Positions 35,405-44,875 of a stretch of 64,000 bases of DNA are shown in pieces. Origin of the DNA: Chryseobacterium sediminis (GTDB taxonomy: Bacteria > Bacteroidota > Bacteroidia > Flavobacteriales > Weeksellaceae); contig NZ_VUNZ01000003.1 of assembly GCF_008386505.1 (NCBI RefSeq), positions 1 to 64,000 of the forward strand, read 5' to 3'. The first letter of the stretch is position 1. Each line of letters opens with the position of its first letter. A model generated the notes under the pieces. The model was not told the DNA's origin. It searched no databases and saw only the letters and a list, made by a program, of their open reading frames with translations. The position numbers and the translations under genes were made by a program.

Positions 35405-36655
35405 ATGGAAAAAGCTGTTCTGATCACCATTGGTGACGAAATCCTTTCTGGAAATACGGTAGATACCAATTCTAATTTTATTGCTGCTGAACTTAAAAAC
35501 ATAGGAATAAAAGTTACGCAGATTCTTACCATCTCAGACGAAATTGAAACTATTAAAGAGGCATTAAGCATTGCTTTTGAAGCAGGTGACTTGGTCATTA
35601 CAACAGGAGGTCTCGGGCCTACCAGAGATGACAAGACCAAAAAAGCACTGGCAGAGTATTTCAATGATGAAATTGCTTTGGATGAGGTGACATTCAATCA
35701 CCTTAAAGGGTATATGGAGAGAAGAGGAAGGGCAGATATTCTCGAAAGAAACAAGGAACAGGCTTTTGTCCCAACCAAATCCATTGTTTTTCAAAATCAT
35801 TACGGAACTGCTCCATGCATGATGATGGAGCTTAATGGTAAACTATCTTACAGCCTTCCGGGTGTTCCTTACGAGGTAAAACCGCTTATCAAAGATCAGA
35901 TTATTCCTTATTTACAGGAAAGATTCAGTCTTCATTATATCCATACCAGAATTGTTTCCGTAGTGGGAATTCCTGAGAGTATCCTTGCAGACACTATTGA
36001 AGACTGGGAACTGGCGCTTCCGGAAAATATGGCACTCTCTTACCTTCCGGTAGGAACCCGTGTGAAACTTCGTCTGACAGCTTCCGGCGATAATGAAGAG
36101 CAGCTGAAGCAAATTACAGAAGAAGAAATTCAGAAATTACTTCCTTTAGTAGAAGGCCACGTAATTGCTGTATCTGAGGATAAAATAGAAAATATTCTGG
36201 CAGAAATGCTTAACGAAAGAAATCTGACAATTTCCACAGCAGAAAGCTGTACCGGAGGTGAACTGGCCAAAATGATCACGTCAGTTTCCGGCAGTTCAAA
36301 ATATTTCCTTGGCGGAATAGTACCCTATGCCACAGAAAGGAAGATTAAAATTTTAAATGTTTCTAAAGAAACCGTAGATCAGTTTACTGTGGTAAGTGAA
36401 GAGGTAGCTCAGGAAATGGCAAAAGGCTGTCAACAATTGTTTGAAACGAATATTTCTCTTTCCACAACAGGGGTGGCCGGTCCAGGAAAGGGAGAAGACG
36501 GTAAAGAGATAGGAACGGTTTATTACACGATAAGGATTAATGACAAAGCAGAAACATTTAAATTATATATGCCTCATCTGGAAAGAGTGGACTTTATGAA
36601 TTTCGTTTCGCAAAAGGTAATTCAGGATCTTGTAAGTTTACTTATAAACAGTTAG
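35405..36655 (+). CDS. cinA: CinA-family protein (nicotinamide-nucleotide amidohydrolase)
   Basis: 416 aa, full length for the two-domain form. The N-terminal molybdopterin-binding-like (COG1058) domain (about 1-170: LITIGDEILSGNTVDTNSNFIA, TTGGLGPTRDDKT) and the C-terminal CinA domain (about 255-415: STAESCTGGELAKMITSVSGSSKYFLGGIVPYA, TGVAGPG). The C-terminal domain deamidates nicotinamide mononucleotide to recycle pyridine nucleotides; the N-terminal domain may hydrolyse ADP-ribose. It is cytoplasmic. The name comes from competence operons, but no competence gene lies here. Confidence 0.95.
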   Translation: MEKAVLITIGDEILSGNTVDTNSNFIAAELKNIGIKVTQILTISDEIETIKEALSIAFEAGDLVITTGGLGPTRDDKTKKALAEYFNDEIALDEVTFNHLKGYMERRGRADILERNKEQAFVPTKSIVFQNHYGTAPCMMMELNGKLSYSLPGVPYEVKPLIKDQIIPYLQERFSLHYIHTRIVSVVGIPESILADTIEDWELALPENMALSYLPVGTRVKLRLTASGDNEEQLKQITEEEIQKLLPLVEGHVIAVSEDKIENILAEMLNERNLTISTAESCTGGELAKMITSVSGSSKYFLGGIVPYATERKIKILNVSKETVDQFTVVSEEVAQEMAKGCQQLFETNISLSTTGVAGPGKGEDGKEIGTVYYTIRINDKAETFKLYMPHLERVDFMNFVSQKVIQDLVSLLINS

Positions 36656-36742
36656 ATACATTTCTGTTTTTTAATTTTTTTTTAATTAATTTTAATAGAG
36701 TTTTTCACACTTTTTGAAAGCCATTCAATAAATTTCAAAATC

Positions 36743-39700
36743 GTGGAAAATTCCAAACAGATTTTTCAGACCAACAGCAAGAAACGCTGGAAAAGTGTAC
36801 AGTGGGGGAGCCGTATTTTTATTTTTGTAGGAATACTGCTTTTACTTGCTTTGGGGCTGATGATGACCCTGGACAGAAGTCCTAAAATTCCTTTCAAAGA
36901 AGATTATAAAGCCGTAATTACTGCCAATAAACCCTATCTTCAGGAGAATAAAATTTCCAAAGAATATAAAGGATTCAGAAGCTTTATCTCGGAAAAAACA
37001 ATCCATACCAACCTCGACAAAATTCAGAAGGCGAGAGCGGAAAGATATAAAAATCAGAACAGAAACTGGGCTCAGTTTCCAGGTGGAATCCGGTCTGCAT
37101 TCTATGTAGCATGGGACCCTCAGTCACTGATGTCTCTGAAACGAAATATCAGACATGTTAATCTGGTTTTCCCAGAATGGTTTTTCCTTGATCCCAAAAC
37201 AGGTGATCTGAAAACCAATGTAGATCCGGAAGGCTACAAAGTGATTAAAAGAACGGGAGTTGCCGCAATGCCGATGTTGAGCAACAATTCCAATCAGGAA
37301 TTCCATTCAGAAGGACTGGTAAAAGTTCTTAATGATCCGCAAAAAAGAACACATCTGATCCAAAAAATTACCCAACAGTGTAAAAAATACCATTTCAAAG
37401 GAATTAATATTGACTTTGAAGATATGAACCTGGATTCTGATGAAAACCTGATTGCCTTTATGAAAGAGCTTTCAGAAACGTTCAAAAAGAACCAGCTGCT
37501 GGTAACGATGGATATCATGACGGATAATGATGATTACAATATCCCAAGATTGAATCCTTATGTAGATTACTTTGTATTGATGGCTTACGATGAATATTCT
37601 GCAGGAAGTGATGCAGGACCGGTTTCTTCCCAAAAATGGATCGAAGAACAGACAGGGAAAATCGTAAAACAAACTTCCCCGCAAAAAATTATTCTGGGCT
37701 TGGGAGCTTATGGTTATGACTGGAGTTCCAATAAAGATGACAATACCTCCGTTACCTACATGCAGGCTATTACAAAAGCCAGTGCAAGTAAAGCGGTAAT
37801 TGATTTTAATGACAATACGTTTAATTTAAATTATTCCTATACTGATTCTAAAAACCTCACTCATACAGTGTTTTTCAATGATGCGGCTTCTATTTTCAAT
37901 ACGATGCGTTTCTCTTCAGAATATCCATTGGCAGGAACAGCACTTTGGAGACTGGGAAGTGAAGACAGCAGAGTCTGGAATTTCTATGATAAAGATCTTA
38001 CGTTTGCCGGTCTTTCCAAACTGAATTTAAAAACTTTGGAAAATGTAAAAGGGCAGACCATGGTGGATTACATCGGGGACGGAGAAGTACTGGATGTCCT
38101 GAATACTCCCCATGACGGAAAAATAGCACTCGAAATTGATCCGAAAGAGAAAATAATCACAGACGAAAACTACGTCACCTATCCAAGTTCTTACGAAGTA
38201 AAAAAATATGGAGGCGCTCCCCAAAAAGAACTGGTGCTTACTTTTGATGACGGGCCGGACGAAACTTATACCCCGCAGATATTGGATGTACTGTCCAAAT
38301 ATCATGTTCCAGCAGCATTCTTTTTGGTAGGATTAAATGCAGAAAAGAACCTTCCGCTTGTCAAACGGATTTACCGTGAAGGGCACGAGATCGGAAACCA
38401 CACCTTCACCCATGAAAATGTAGCGAAAGTAAGTCCGGAAAGGGCATTACTTGAACTGAAACTGACAAGGTTACTGATAGAATGCGTGACGGGGCACAGT
38501 ACAATTCTGTTCAGGGCTCCATATAATGCAGATTCTGAGCCTACGACTTCAGAAGAGATTATTCCCGTAGCTTTGGCAAGACAGCAGAACTATCTTGATA
38601 TCGGGGAAAATATTGACCCTGAAGACTGGCAGCCGGGAATAAAATCAGATGAAATTGTAAGACGTGTAATGGCCGGAATCAAACAGGAAAGAGGAAATAT
38701 CATTCTTCTTCATGATGCAGGCGGAGATACCAGAGAAGAAACGGTGAAAGCTTTAAAAATCCTGATCCCGACACTTCAGAAACAAGGCTATCATTTTACA
38801 AACCTAACCAGTATTCTGCATAAAACCAGAAGTGAACTGATGCCTGAAGTTCCGAAGACAAAGTCTTATTACATTATGCAGCTCAATCTTGTATTGGCCA
38901 CTGTAATTTATGGAGTAAGCCATTTTCTGGTGGCATTATTTACTATTTTTATCGTATTAGGATTAGTCAGACTATTGCTGATGGCATACTGGGCTTTTAA
39001 AGAAAGAAAAAAAGAGAAAAAACTTGGTGGATTTCCAATTCTTGAATCCTATCCGAAGGTTTCCATTATTGTACCTGCCTATAACGAAGAAGTGAATATT
39101 GTTTCTTCCCTTCAGAATCTGTTGAAACAGACCTATCCGAATTTCAACATTATTATGGTAGATGACGGAAGCAAGGATTCTACGTATGAAAAAGCAATAG
39201 AAGCATTTCCGAATCATCCCAACCTGAAAATTTTTACCAAAGGAAACGGCGGAAAAGCAACGGCCTTGAACTTCGGGATCTCACAAACGGATGCAGAATA
39301 TGTAGTGTGCATTGATGCAGATACCAAACTACAGCAGGATGCGGTGAAATATCTGGTTGCAAGATTTTTAAATTCAAATCCGGAAGAGAAAATTGCAGCT
39401 GTGGCAGGAAATGTGAAAGTGGGGAACAGAGTCAACTGGCTTACCAGATGGCAGGCTATAGAATATACAACGAGTCAGAATTTTGACAGGCTGGCGTATG
39501 CGAATATCAATGCGATTACCGTAATTCCGGGTGCTATTGGTGCATTCAAAAGAGCTGTGATCATTGAAGCAGGAGGTTATTCTTCTGATACTTTAGCAGA
39601 AGATTGCGATATTACCGTTAAAATTTTAAAAGCAGGGTATACCATCGCCAATGAAAACAGAGCAATTGCAGTAACTGAAGCTCCGGAAACTGCAAGCCAG

Positions 39701-40141
39701 TTCTTAAAACAACGTTTCCGCTGGACCTATGGAATCATGCAGATGTTCTGGAAACAGAGACAGACTTTCCTTAACCCCAAATATAAAGGATTGGGACTTT
39801 GGGCAATGCCGAATATTTTATTGTTCCAGTATATTATTCCATTTTTCTCACCACTGGCAGATGTGATTATGTTCTTTGGAATTTTGTCCGGAAACGGAGA
39901 TAAAATATTTACCTATTATCTGATCTTCCTTTTGGTAGACGCTTCCTTAGCTTTAGTGGCATTCATCATGCAGCGGGAAAAATTAATCAATCTGCTGTAT
40001 ATTATTCCACAGAGATTCGGGTATAGATGGCTGATGTATATTGTTTTGTTTAAAAGTTTAAGAAAGGCATTGAAAGGCGAAATGCAGTCCTGGGGGTTCC
40101 TGAAAAGAACCGGAAATGTAAAAGAGATAGCAACTTCTTAA
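36743..40141 (+). CDS. GH18-like hydrolase / polysaccharide deacetylase / family-2 glycosyltransferase fusion
   Basis: 1132 aa, GTG start; no alternative start is needed. The order is: one N-terminal helix (about 24-42), a GH18-type barrel (about 105-440, KGINIDFEDM near 217-228 carrying the D-x-E signature), a NodB deacetylase (about 490-690, TFDDGPDETYT and the metal histidines HTFTH), a helix pair (about 713-750), a family-2 glycosyltransferase (about 770-1000, SIIVPAYNEE, DDGSKDST, DADT and QRFRW), and further helices at the end. This combines functions that are separate in poly-N-acetylglucosamine systems (PgaB and PgaC). It probably polymerises and trims an N-acetylhexosamine exopolysaccharide. 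The gene stands alone. Confidence 0.92.
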   Translation: MENSKQIFQTNSKKRWKSVQWGSRIFIFVGILLLLALGLMMTLDRSPKIPFKEDYKAVITANKPYLQENKISKEYKGFRSFISEKTIHTNLDKIQKARAERYKNQNRNWAQFPGGIRSAFYVAWDPQSLMSLKRNIRHVNLVFPEWFFLDPKTGDLKTNVDPEGYKVIKRTGVAAMPMLSNNSNQEFHSEGLVKVLNDPQKRTHLIQKITQQCKKYHFKGINIDFEDMNLDSDENLIAFMKELSETFKKNQLLVTMDIMTDNDDYNIPRLNPYVDYFVLMAYDEYSAGSDAGPVSSQKWIEEQTGKIVKQTSPQKIILGLGAYGYDWSSNKDDNTSVTYMQAITKASASKAVIDFNDNTFNLNYSYTDSKNLTHTVFFNDAASIFNTMRFSSEYPLAGTALWRLGSEDSRVWNFYDKDLTFAGLSKLNLKTLENVKGQTMVDYIGDGEVLDVLNTPHDGKIALEIDPKEKIITDENYVTYPSSYEVKKYGGAPQKELVLTFDDGPDETYTPQILDVLSKYHVPAAFFLVGLNAEKNLPLVKRIYREGHEIGNHTFTHENVAKVSPERALLELKLTRLLIECVTGHSTILFRAPYNADSEPTTSEEIIPVALARQQNYLDIGENIDPEDWQPGIKSDEIVRRVMAGIKQERGNIILLHDAGGDTREETVKALKILIPTLQKQGYHFTNLTSILHKTRSELMPEVPKTKSYYIMQLNLVLATVIYGVSHFLVALFTIFIVLGLVRLLLMAYWAFKERKKEKKLGGFPILESYPKVSIIVPAYNEEVNIVSSLQNLLKQTYPNFNIIMVDDGSKDSTYEKAIEAFPNHPNLKIFTKGNGGKATALNFGISQTDAEYVVCIDADTKLQQDAVKYLVARFLNSNPEEKIAAVAGNVKVGNRVNWLTRWQAIEYTTSQNFDRLAYANINAITVIPGAIGAFKRAVIIEAGGYSSDTLAEDCDITVKILKAGYTIANENRAIAVTEAPETASQFLKQRFRWTYGIMQMFWKQRQTFLNPKYKGLGLWAMPNILLFQYIIPFFSPLADVIMFFGILSGNGDKIFTYYLIFLLVDASLALVAFIMQREKLINLLYIIPQRFGYRWLMYIVLFKSLRKALKGEMQSWGFLKRTGNVKEIATS

Positions 40142-40220
40142 GAAGTAGGGAAGCCGGGAGTAGGAAGCTGGGTGTTATTATATGATTTTCATAACTTCCA
40201 ACCTCCTTCTTCCAGTTTCC
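40142..40220. repeat. GGAAGC(T/C)GGGAG-type low-complexity inverted repeat
   Basis: GGGAAGCCGGGAGTAGGAAG is followed about 30 bp later by its rough reverse complement, CTTCCAACCTCCTTCTTCCA. A related half element lies near 46.05 kb. Confidence 0.5.
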
Positions 40221-40256
40221 TTTATAAATTTTTATTATGCTGTGGCGTTATTTGTT

Positions 40257-40264
40257 TAAATTTG
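40257..40264 (+). promoter_or_regulatory. -7 element of the first M13 peptidase gene
   Basis: TAAATTTG is a perfect -7 element; the best upstream candidate, TATG 17 nt before it, is weak. The leader is about 55 nt. Confidence 0.4.
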
Positions 40265-40324
40265 TTTTCATAAAAAGTAACAAATACGAAATAAATCATA
40301 CATATTCTAAAAATTGTTATCATA

Positions 40325-42382
40325 ATGAAAAAAATAACGCTTTCTTTGTTTTTAATAGCAGGGATCTGCACTCAGACTACGATGAGCGCACAAGCAAAAG
40401 CTACTAAAGTAGCAGTGAATAATACAGACAAAGGTTTAGACCTTAGCTTGATGGACACTTCGGTGCGTCCTCAGGATGATTTTTACAACTATGTGAGTGG
40501 AACTTGGATGAAAACTGCCAAAATTCCATCTGATAAACCAACTTGGGGAAGTTTCAACAAACTGGCTGAGGACACGGATAACAATTCCATGACAATCCTG
40601 AACTCTCTTCTGAAAGATAAATTTGCTGACGGAAGCGAAGGTAAAAAAATTCAGGATCTGTATGCTACTTACATGAACATGGAGAAGAGAAATGCAGACG
40701 GAATTAAACCTATCCAGGAAAATCTGAATAAGATTGATGCTATTAAAAATATGGCTGATCTTCAGAACTACCTTACTTCTGTAACTAAAGAAGGAGAAAA
40801 TGTTTTTTACGGATGGGGAGTAGATGCAGACCTTAAGGATTCTAAAATGAATGCTGTTTACTTAGGAAATGCTTCTTTAGGTTTAGGAAGAGATTACTAT
40901 CAGAAAGTAAACGAAAAAAATACGGAAGCAATTGCTGAATATCAGAAATATGTGGCTTCAATGCTAAAAGAATTAGGGTACAAAAATGCTGATGAAGCAG
41001 CAAAAGGTATCGTAAATTATGAAAAAAGCATCGCACAAACTTATCTGACAAACGAGCAGAGCCGTGATAACACGCTTCAGTACAATCCTAAGACGATGGC
41101 TGAACTTTCTGCTTTGGTAAAAAATGTTGATCTTCCAGGATATCTTAAAAAAGTTGGAGTAAATTCTGACAAAGTAATTATCAGTGAATTAGGATTCTAT
41201 AAAAACTTCGATAAATTAGTGAATGCTCAGAATCTACCTGTGATCAAAGATTATCTGAAATTCCATATGATTCACGGAAGTGCTTCTTATTTAAGTGAAA
41301 ACTTAGGAAACATGAAGTTTGCTTTCTATGGAAAATACCTTAGAGGACAACAGGAGCAAAGAGCCCTTAACAAGAGAGGTTTTGAGCTGATCAACGGTTC
41401 TTTGGGAGAAGCTTTCGGAAAATTATATGTTGAAAAATATTTCCCTGCAGAAGCTAAAGCTCAGATGGTAGAATTGATCGACTATTTAAAGAAGAGCTTC
41501 GCGGTTCATATCAATAACTTAGCTTGGATGTCTTCAACGACTAAGGAAAAAGCAATGCAGAAACTGAATAAGTTCACAGTAAAAGTTGCTTATCCGGACA
41601 AATGGAAAGACTATTCAAAATTAAATATCGTTTCTGAAGCAAAAGGTGGAAACCTGTATAAAAACCTTCAGAACATTGGTGAATGGCAATACAATAAAGA
41701 TTTAGCTAAAATTGGTAAGCCAGTGGATAAAACAGAATGGGGAATGACTCCACAGACTGTAAATGCATATTACAACCCGGTAAACAACGAGATTGTATTC
41801 CCTGCTGCTATCCTTCAGCCGCCATTCTTTAACCCTAAAGCTGATGCTGCTGTAAACTTCGGAGGTATTGGGGCTGTTATCGGTCACGAAATGAGCCATG
41901 GATTTGATGATTCAGGGGCACAGTTTGATGCTGATGGTAACTTGGTAGACTGGTGGACTCCGGAAGATAAAGCGAATTTTGAAAAAGCAACAAAAGCTCT
42001 TGCTTCTCAGTATGATAAATACGAGCCTGTAAAAGGAACTTTTGTAAACGGTACTTTCACAAACGGTGAAAATATCGCTGACTTAGGAGGTGTAAACATC
42101 GCTTACGACGCTCTTCAAATGTACTTAAAAGACAAAGGAAACCCAGGAAAAATCAGCGGATTCTCTCAGGATCAGAGATTCTTCCTAAGCTGGGCAACTG
42201 TTTGGAGAACATTATCTAGTGAGAAATATATGGTAAATCAGGTGAAAACTGACCCGCACTCTCCGGGATACTTCAGAAGTTTCGGTCCGTTAATCAACGT
42301 TGACGCTTTCTACAAAGCATTCGATGTGAAAAAAGGAGACAAATTATACAAAACTCCAGAGGAAAGAATCAAAATCTGGTAA
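40325..42382 (+). CDS. M13-family (neprilysin/PepO-like) zinc metallopeptidase, secreted
   Basis: 685 aa with a Sec signal peptide (MKKITLSLFLIAGICTQTTMSAQ). The N-terminal M13 domain starts at LMDTSVRPQDDFYNYVSGTWMKT. The catalytic zinc motif is VIGHEMSHGFDDSG (HExxH near residue 520); the third ligand is in ENIADLGG, and the C-terminal motif is VKTDPHSPGYFRSFGPLINVDAFYKAFD. M13 enzymes cut small peptides; this one should act in the periplasm. It is followed by a close paralogue as a tandem duplication, separated by a dispersed repeat and its own terminator. Confidence 0.97.
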   Translation: MKKITLSLFLIAGICTQTTMSAQAKATKVAVNNTDKGLDLSLMDTSVRPQDDFYNYVSGTWMKTAKIPSDKPTWGSFNKLAEDTDNNSMTILNSLLKDKFADGSEGKKIQDLYATYMNMEKRNADGIKPIQENLNKIDAIKNMADLQNYLTSVTKEGENVFYGWGVDADLKDSKMNAVYLGNASLGLGRDYYQKVNEKNTEAIAEYQKYVASMLKELGYKNADEAAKGIVNYEKSIAQTYLTNEQSRDNTLQYNPKTMAELSALVKNVDLPGYLKKVGVNSDKVIISELGFYKNFDKLVNAQNLPVIKDYLKFHMIHGSASYLSENLGNMKFAFYGKYLRGQQEQRALNKRGFELINGSLGEAFGKLYVEKYFPAEAKAQMVELIDYLKKSFAVHINNLAWMSSTTKEKAMQKLNKFTVKVAYPDKWKDYSKLNIVSEAKGGNLYKNLQNIGEWQYNKDLAKIGKPVDKTEWGMTPQTVNAYYNPVNNEIVFPAAILQPPFFNPKADAAVNFGGIGAVIGHEMSHGFDDSGAQFDADGNLVDWWTPEDKANFEKATKALASQYDKYEPVKGTFVNGTFTNGENIADLGGVNIAYDALQMYLKDKGNPGKISGFSQDQRFFLSWATVWRTLSSEKYMVNQVKTDPHSPGYFRSFGPLINVDAFYKAFDVKKGDKLYKTPEERIKIW

Positions 42383-42389
42383 AAATAAC

Positions 42390-42421
42390 AACCGCTCAGC
42401 AATGGGCGGTTTTGTTTTTTT
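42390..42421 (+). terminator. Terminator with GCAA tetraloop
   Basis: AACCGCTCA-GCAA-TGGGCGGTT (one G-U) followed by TTTGTTTTTTT. It is nearly identical to the lipA terminator. Confidence 0.9.
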
Positions 42422-42607
42422 AGGTGACAGGTGGTAGGTTGCAGATGATAGGTTGCAGGGAATAGGTTTTAGGGATTAGGGAAAATAGGTAATAAGTAAT
42501 AGGGGCTGTGATAAGCAATCGAGAGGACAATTTTTACAATAATGGCTTCCATCATTCCCATCCTCTGGAGGGGTGGCGAAAATTCAAAGAATTTTTGACG
42601 GGGTGGT
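42422..42607 (+). repeat. Composite dispersed intergenic element, copy 2
   Basis: AGGT units, GGTTGCAGG repeats and GGGATTAGGGAAAA are followed from 42547 by the 61-bp core also seen at 23464-23524 (three mismatches). The middle is longer than in copy 1. It fills most of the gap between the two M13 genes. Confidence 0.8.
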
Positions 42608-42669
42608 ATACAATAATCTCATTTTCCACTCATATATAAATATCATTCATCACATATCATTAAAGTTTG

Positions 42670-42686
42670 TATATTTGATAAGTTTG
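42670..42686 (+). promoter_or_regulatory. Two overlapping -7-like elements of the second M13 gene
   Basis: TATATTTG (42670-42677) and TAAGTTTG (42679-42686) both match TAnnTTTG. No strong -33 is present at either spacing. Confidence 0.4.
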
Positions 42687-42709
42687 TGTAAAATCAAAAA
42701 TTATCTTTA

Positions 42710-44806
42710 ATGAAAAAGCTAAATATTGGAATACTTGCCCTTTCAGGTATTGTATTTCTTAATTCGTGTGGTGCAGCAAAGACTGCTGGGACAGAGAATA
42801 AAACAGAAGCTACAGCAAAAGTGGCTGAACCGGTAAAGGAAGAAGCAAAAGAAGAGGGAATCAATTTATCGTATATGGATACCAGTGTCCGTCCGCAGGA
42901 TGACTTTTTTAGCTATGTAAACGGAAATTGGGTGAAGACTACTCAGATTCCTTCTGATAAAGCAAACTGGGGTTCTTTCAATGCTTTGAGAGAAAACGTA
43001 GATGATGCTTCATTAGATATATTAAACAAAATCCTTACAGAATCATATCCGGCCGGATCAGAAGGGCAGAAAATCCAGAATCTGTATGCCTCTTTTATGG
43101 ATACCAATAAGAGAAATGCAGAAGGTCTGGCACCTATAAAAGCTGATCTTGCTAAAGTAGATGCCATTAAAAGCCTTAATGATCTTCAGAAATACCTTTT
43201 GGATGCTACAAAATTAGGTGACAACTCTTTCTATGGATGGAGAGTAGGTGCTGATATGAAGAACTCCAACATGAATGCCGTATATCTTGGCGGTCCGGAT
43301 CTTGGGTTGGGAAGAGATTATTATCAGAAAGTAAACGACGCAAACACTAAAACACTTGCAGAATATCAGACTTATGTTGGAAAGCTATTCGGGGTTTTAG
43401 GATATAAAAATAATACTCAGGCTGCACAAAATGTAGTAGACTTTGAAAAACAGCTTGCTAATTATCTACTGACACTTGAGCAGAACAGAGATGCTAATTT
43501 AAGATACAATCCTAAAAATGTATCAGAATTATCAGGTCTTGTTAAAAATGTAGATCTTGCAAAATATCTTAAGGATGCCGGGGTAAATACTGACAGAGTG
43601 ATCATTGGTGAACTGAAGTACTATCAGAATATGGATCAGTTTGTAACACAGAAAAACCTTCCTTTACTGAAAGACTATCTGAAATACCATATCATCAATG
43701 GAAATGCAAGCAACCTGAATGATAGTCTGGAGCAGATCAGATTCGATTTCTATGCTAAATACTTACAAGGGCAAAAAGAACAGCGCCCAATGAACAAAAG
43801 AGGACTTACTCTTGTAAATGGTGTTCTTGGAGAAGCCTTCGGAAAACTGTACGTAGACAAATACTTCACTCCTGAAGCCAAAAAGCAGATGGAAACCTAT
43901 ATTGATTACCTTTTAAAATCATTCAAATCCCACATCGCAAACATAGACTGGATGTCACCTGAAACCAAAGTAAAAGCTCAGGAAAAACTATCCAAGTTTA
44001 CTGTAAAAATTGCTTATCCTGATAAATGGAAAGATTATACACAGCTAAAAGTAGAATCACCAAAAGAGGGAGCAACTTTATATTCTAACCTTCAGAATGT
44101 GGCAGCATGGCAGTATCAGAGAAGTTTAGATAAAGTAGGAAAACCTGTTGACAAAACGGAGTGGGGAATGTCTCCACAAACGGTAAATGCATACTACAGC
44201 GGATCCAACAATGAAATTGTATTCCCTGCAGCTATTCTTCAGCCGCCTTTCTACAATCCTAAAGCCGATGCAGCAGTGAATTTCGGAGGTATTGGTGCCG
44301 TTATTGGTCACGAAATTTCTCACGGATTTGACGACAGCGGTTCACGTTTCGATGGTGATGGTAACCTTAACAACTGGTGGACGGATGCAGACCGTAAAAA
44401 CTTTGATGCAAAAGTAGGTCAGCTGGCAGCTCAGTACAGTGCTTATGAACCTGTAAAAGGAAGCTTTGTGAATGGTAAATTTACAAGTGGAGAAAATATT
44501 GGTGACTTAGGTGGAGTAGCTGTGGCTTACGATGCCCTTCAGATGTATTTAAAAGATAAAGGAAACCCAGGGAAAATCAGCGGGTTTACTCAGGACCAGA
44601 GATTCTTTATGAGCTGGGCAACCGTTTGGAGAACAAAAGCTACAGATCAGTATATGATCAATCAGGTGAAAACAGACCCACACTCTCCGGGAATGTTCAG
44701 AGCTTTTGGTCCGTTGGTAAATCAGGATTCATTCATCAAGGCATTTGATATCAAACAGGGAGACAAATTGTATAAAGCTCCTCAGGACAGAATAAAAATC
44801 TGGTAA
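42710..44806 (+). CDS. M13-family zinc metallopeptidase lipoprotein
   Basis: 698 aa. The N-terminus MKKLNIGILALSGIVFLNSCGAAK is a lipoprotein signal (Cys20), followed by a 40-residue linker rich in Ala, Glu and Lys. The M13 core then aligns with the preceding gene: YMDTSVRPQDDFFSYVNGNWVKT, VIGHEISHGFDDSG (HExxH) and VKTDPHSPGMFRAFGPLVNQDSF. All catalytic residues are present. The different N-terminus predicts a membrane-tethered enzyme beside a soluble paralogue. A terminator and promoter between them suggest separate transcription. Confidence 0.97.
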   Translation: MKKLNIGILALSGIVFLNSCGAAKTAGTENKTEATAKVAEPVKEEAKEEGINLSYMDTSVRPQDDFFSYVNGNWVKTTQIPSDKANWGSFNALRENVDDASLDILNKILTESYPAGSEGQKIQNLYASFMDTNKRNAEGLAPIKADLAKVDAIKSLNDLQKYLLDATKLGDNSFYGWRVGADMKNSNMNAVYLGGPDLGLGRDYYQKVNDANTKTLAEYQTYVGKLFGVLGYKNNTQAAQNVVDFEKQLANYLLTLEQNRDANLRYNPKNVSELSGLVKNVDLAKYLKDAGVNTDRVIIGELKYYQNMDQFVTQKNLPLLKDYLKYHIINGNASNLNDSLEQIRFDFYAKYLQGQKEQRPMNKRGLTLVNGVLGEAFGKLYVDKYFTPEAKKQMETYIDYLLKSFKSHIANIDWMSPETKVKAQEKLSKFTVKIAYPDKWKDYTQLKVESPKEGATLYSNLQNVAAWQYQRSLDKVGKPVDKTEWGMSPQTVNAYYSGSNNEIVFPAAILQPPFYNPKADAAVNFGGIGAVIGHEISHGFDDSGSRFDGDGNLNNWWTDADRKNFDAKVGQLAAQYSAYEPVKGSFVNGKFTSGENIGDLGGVAVAYDALQMYLKDKGNPGKISGFTQDQRFFMSWATVWRTKATDQYMINQVKTDPHSPGMFRAFGPLVNQDSFIKAFDIKQGDKLYKAPQDRIKIW

Positions 44807-44833
44807 TTTTACCTTAGAAATTGTTAGAAAAGA

Positions 44834-44875
44834 AAGAATCCGCCTCACATTGGTTTGAGGCGGATTCTTCTTTTT
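44834..44875. terminator. Strong bidirectional terminator
   Basis: A perfect 14-bp stem (arms 44834-44847 and 44856-44869, core CCGCCTCA / TGAGGCGG) with an 8-nt loop, and T-rich on both sides. Confidence 0.92.

Noticed and set aside
39018..39032. Single ACTTGGTGG-like sequence inside the glycosyltransferase fusion gene
   Set aside because: One unpaired copy within a coding region, not a regulatory site.
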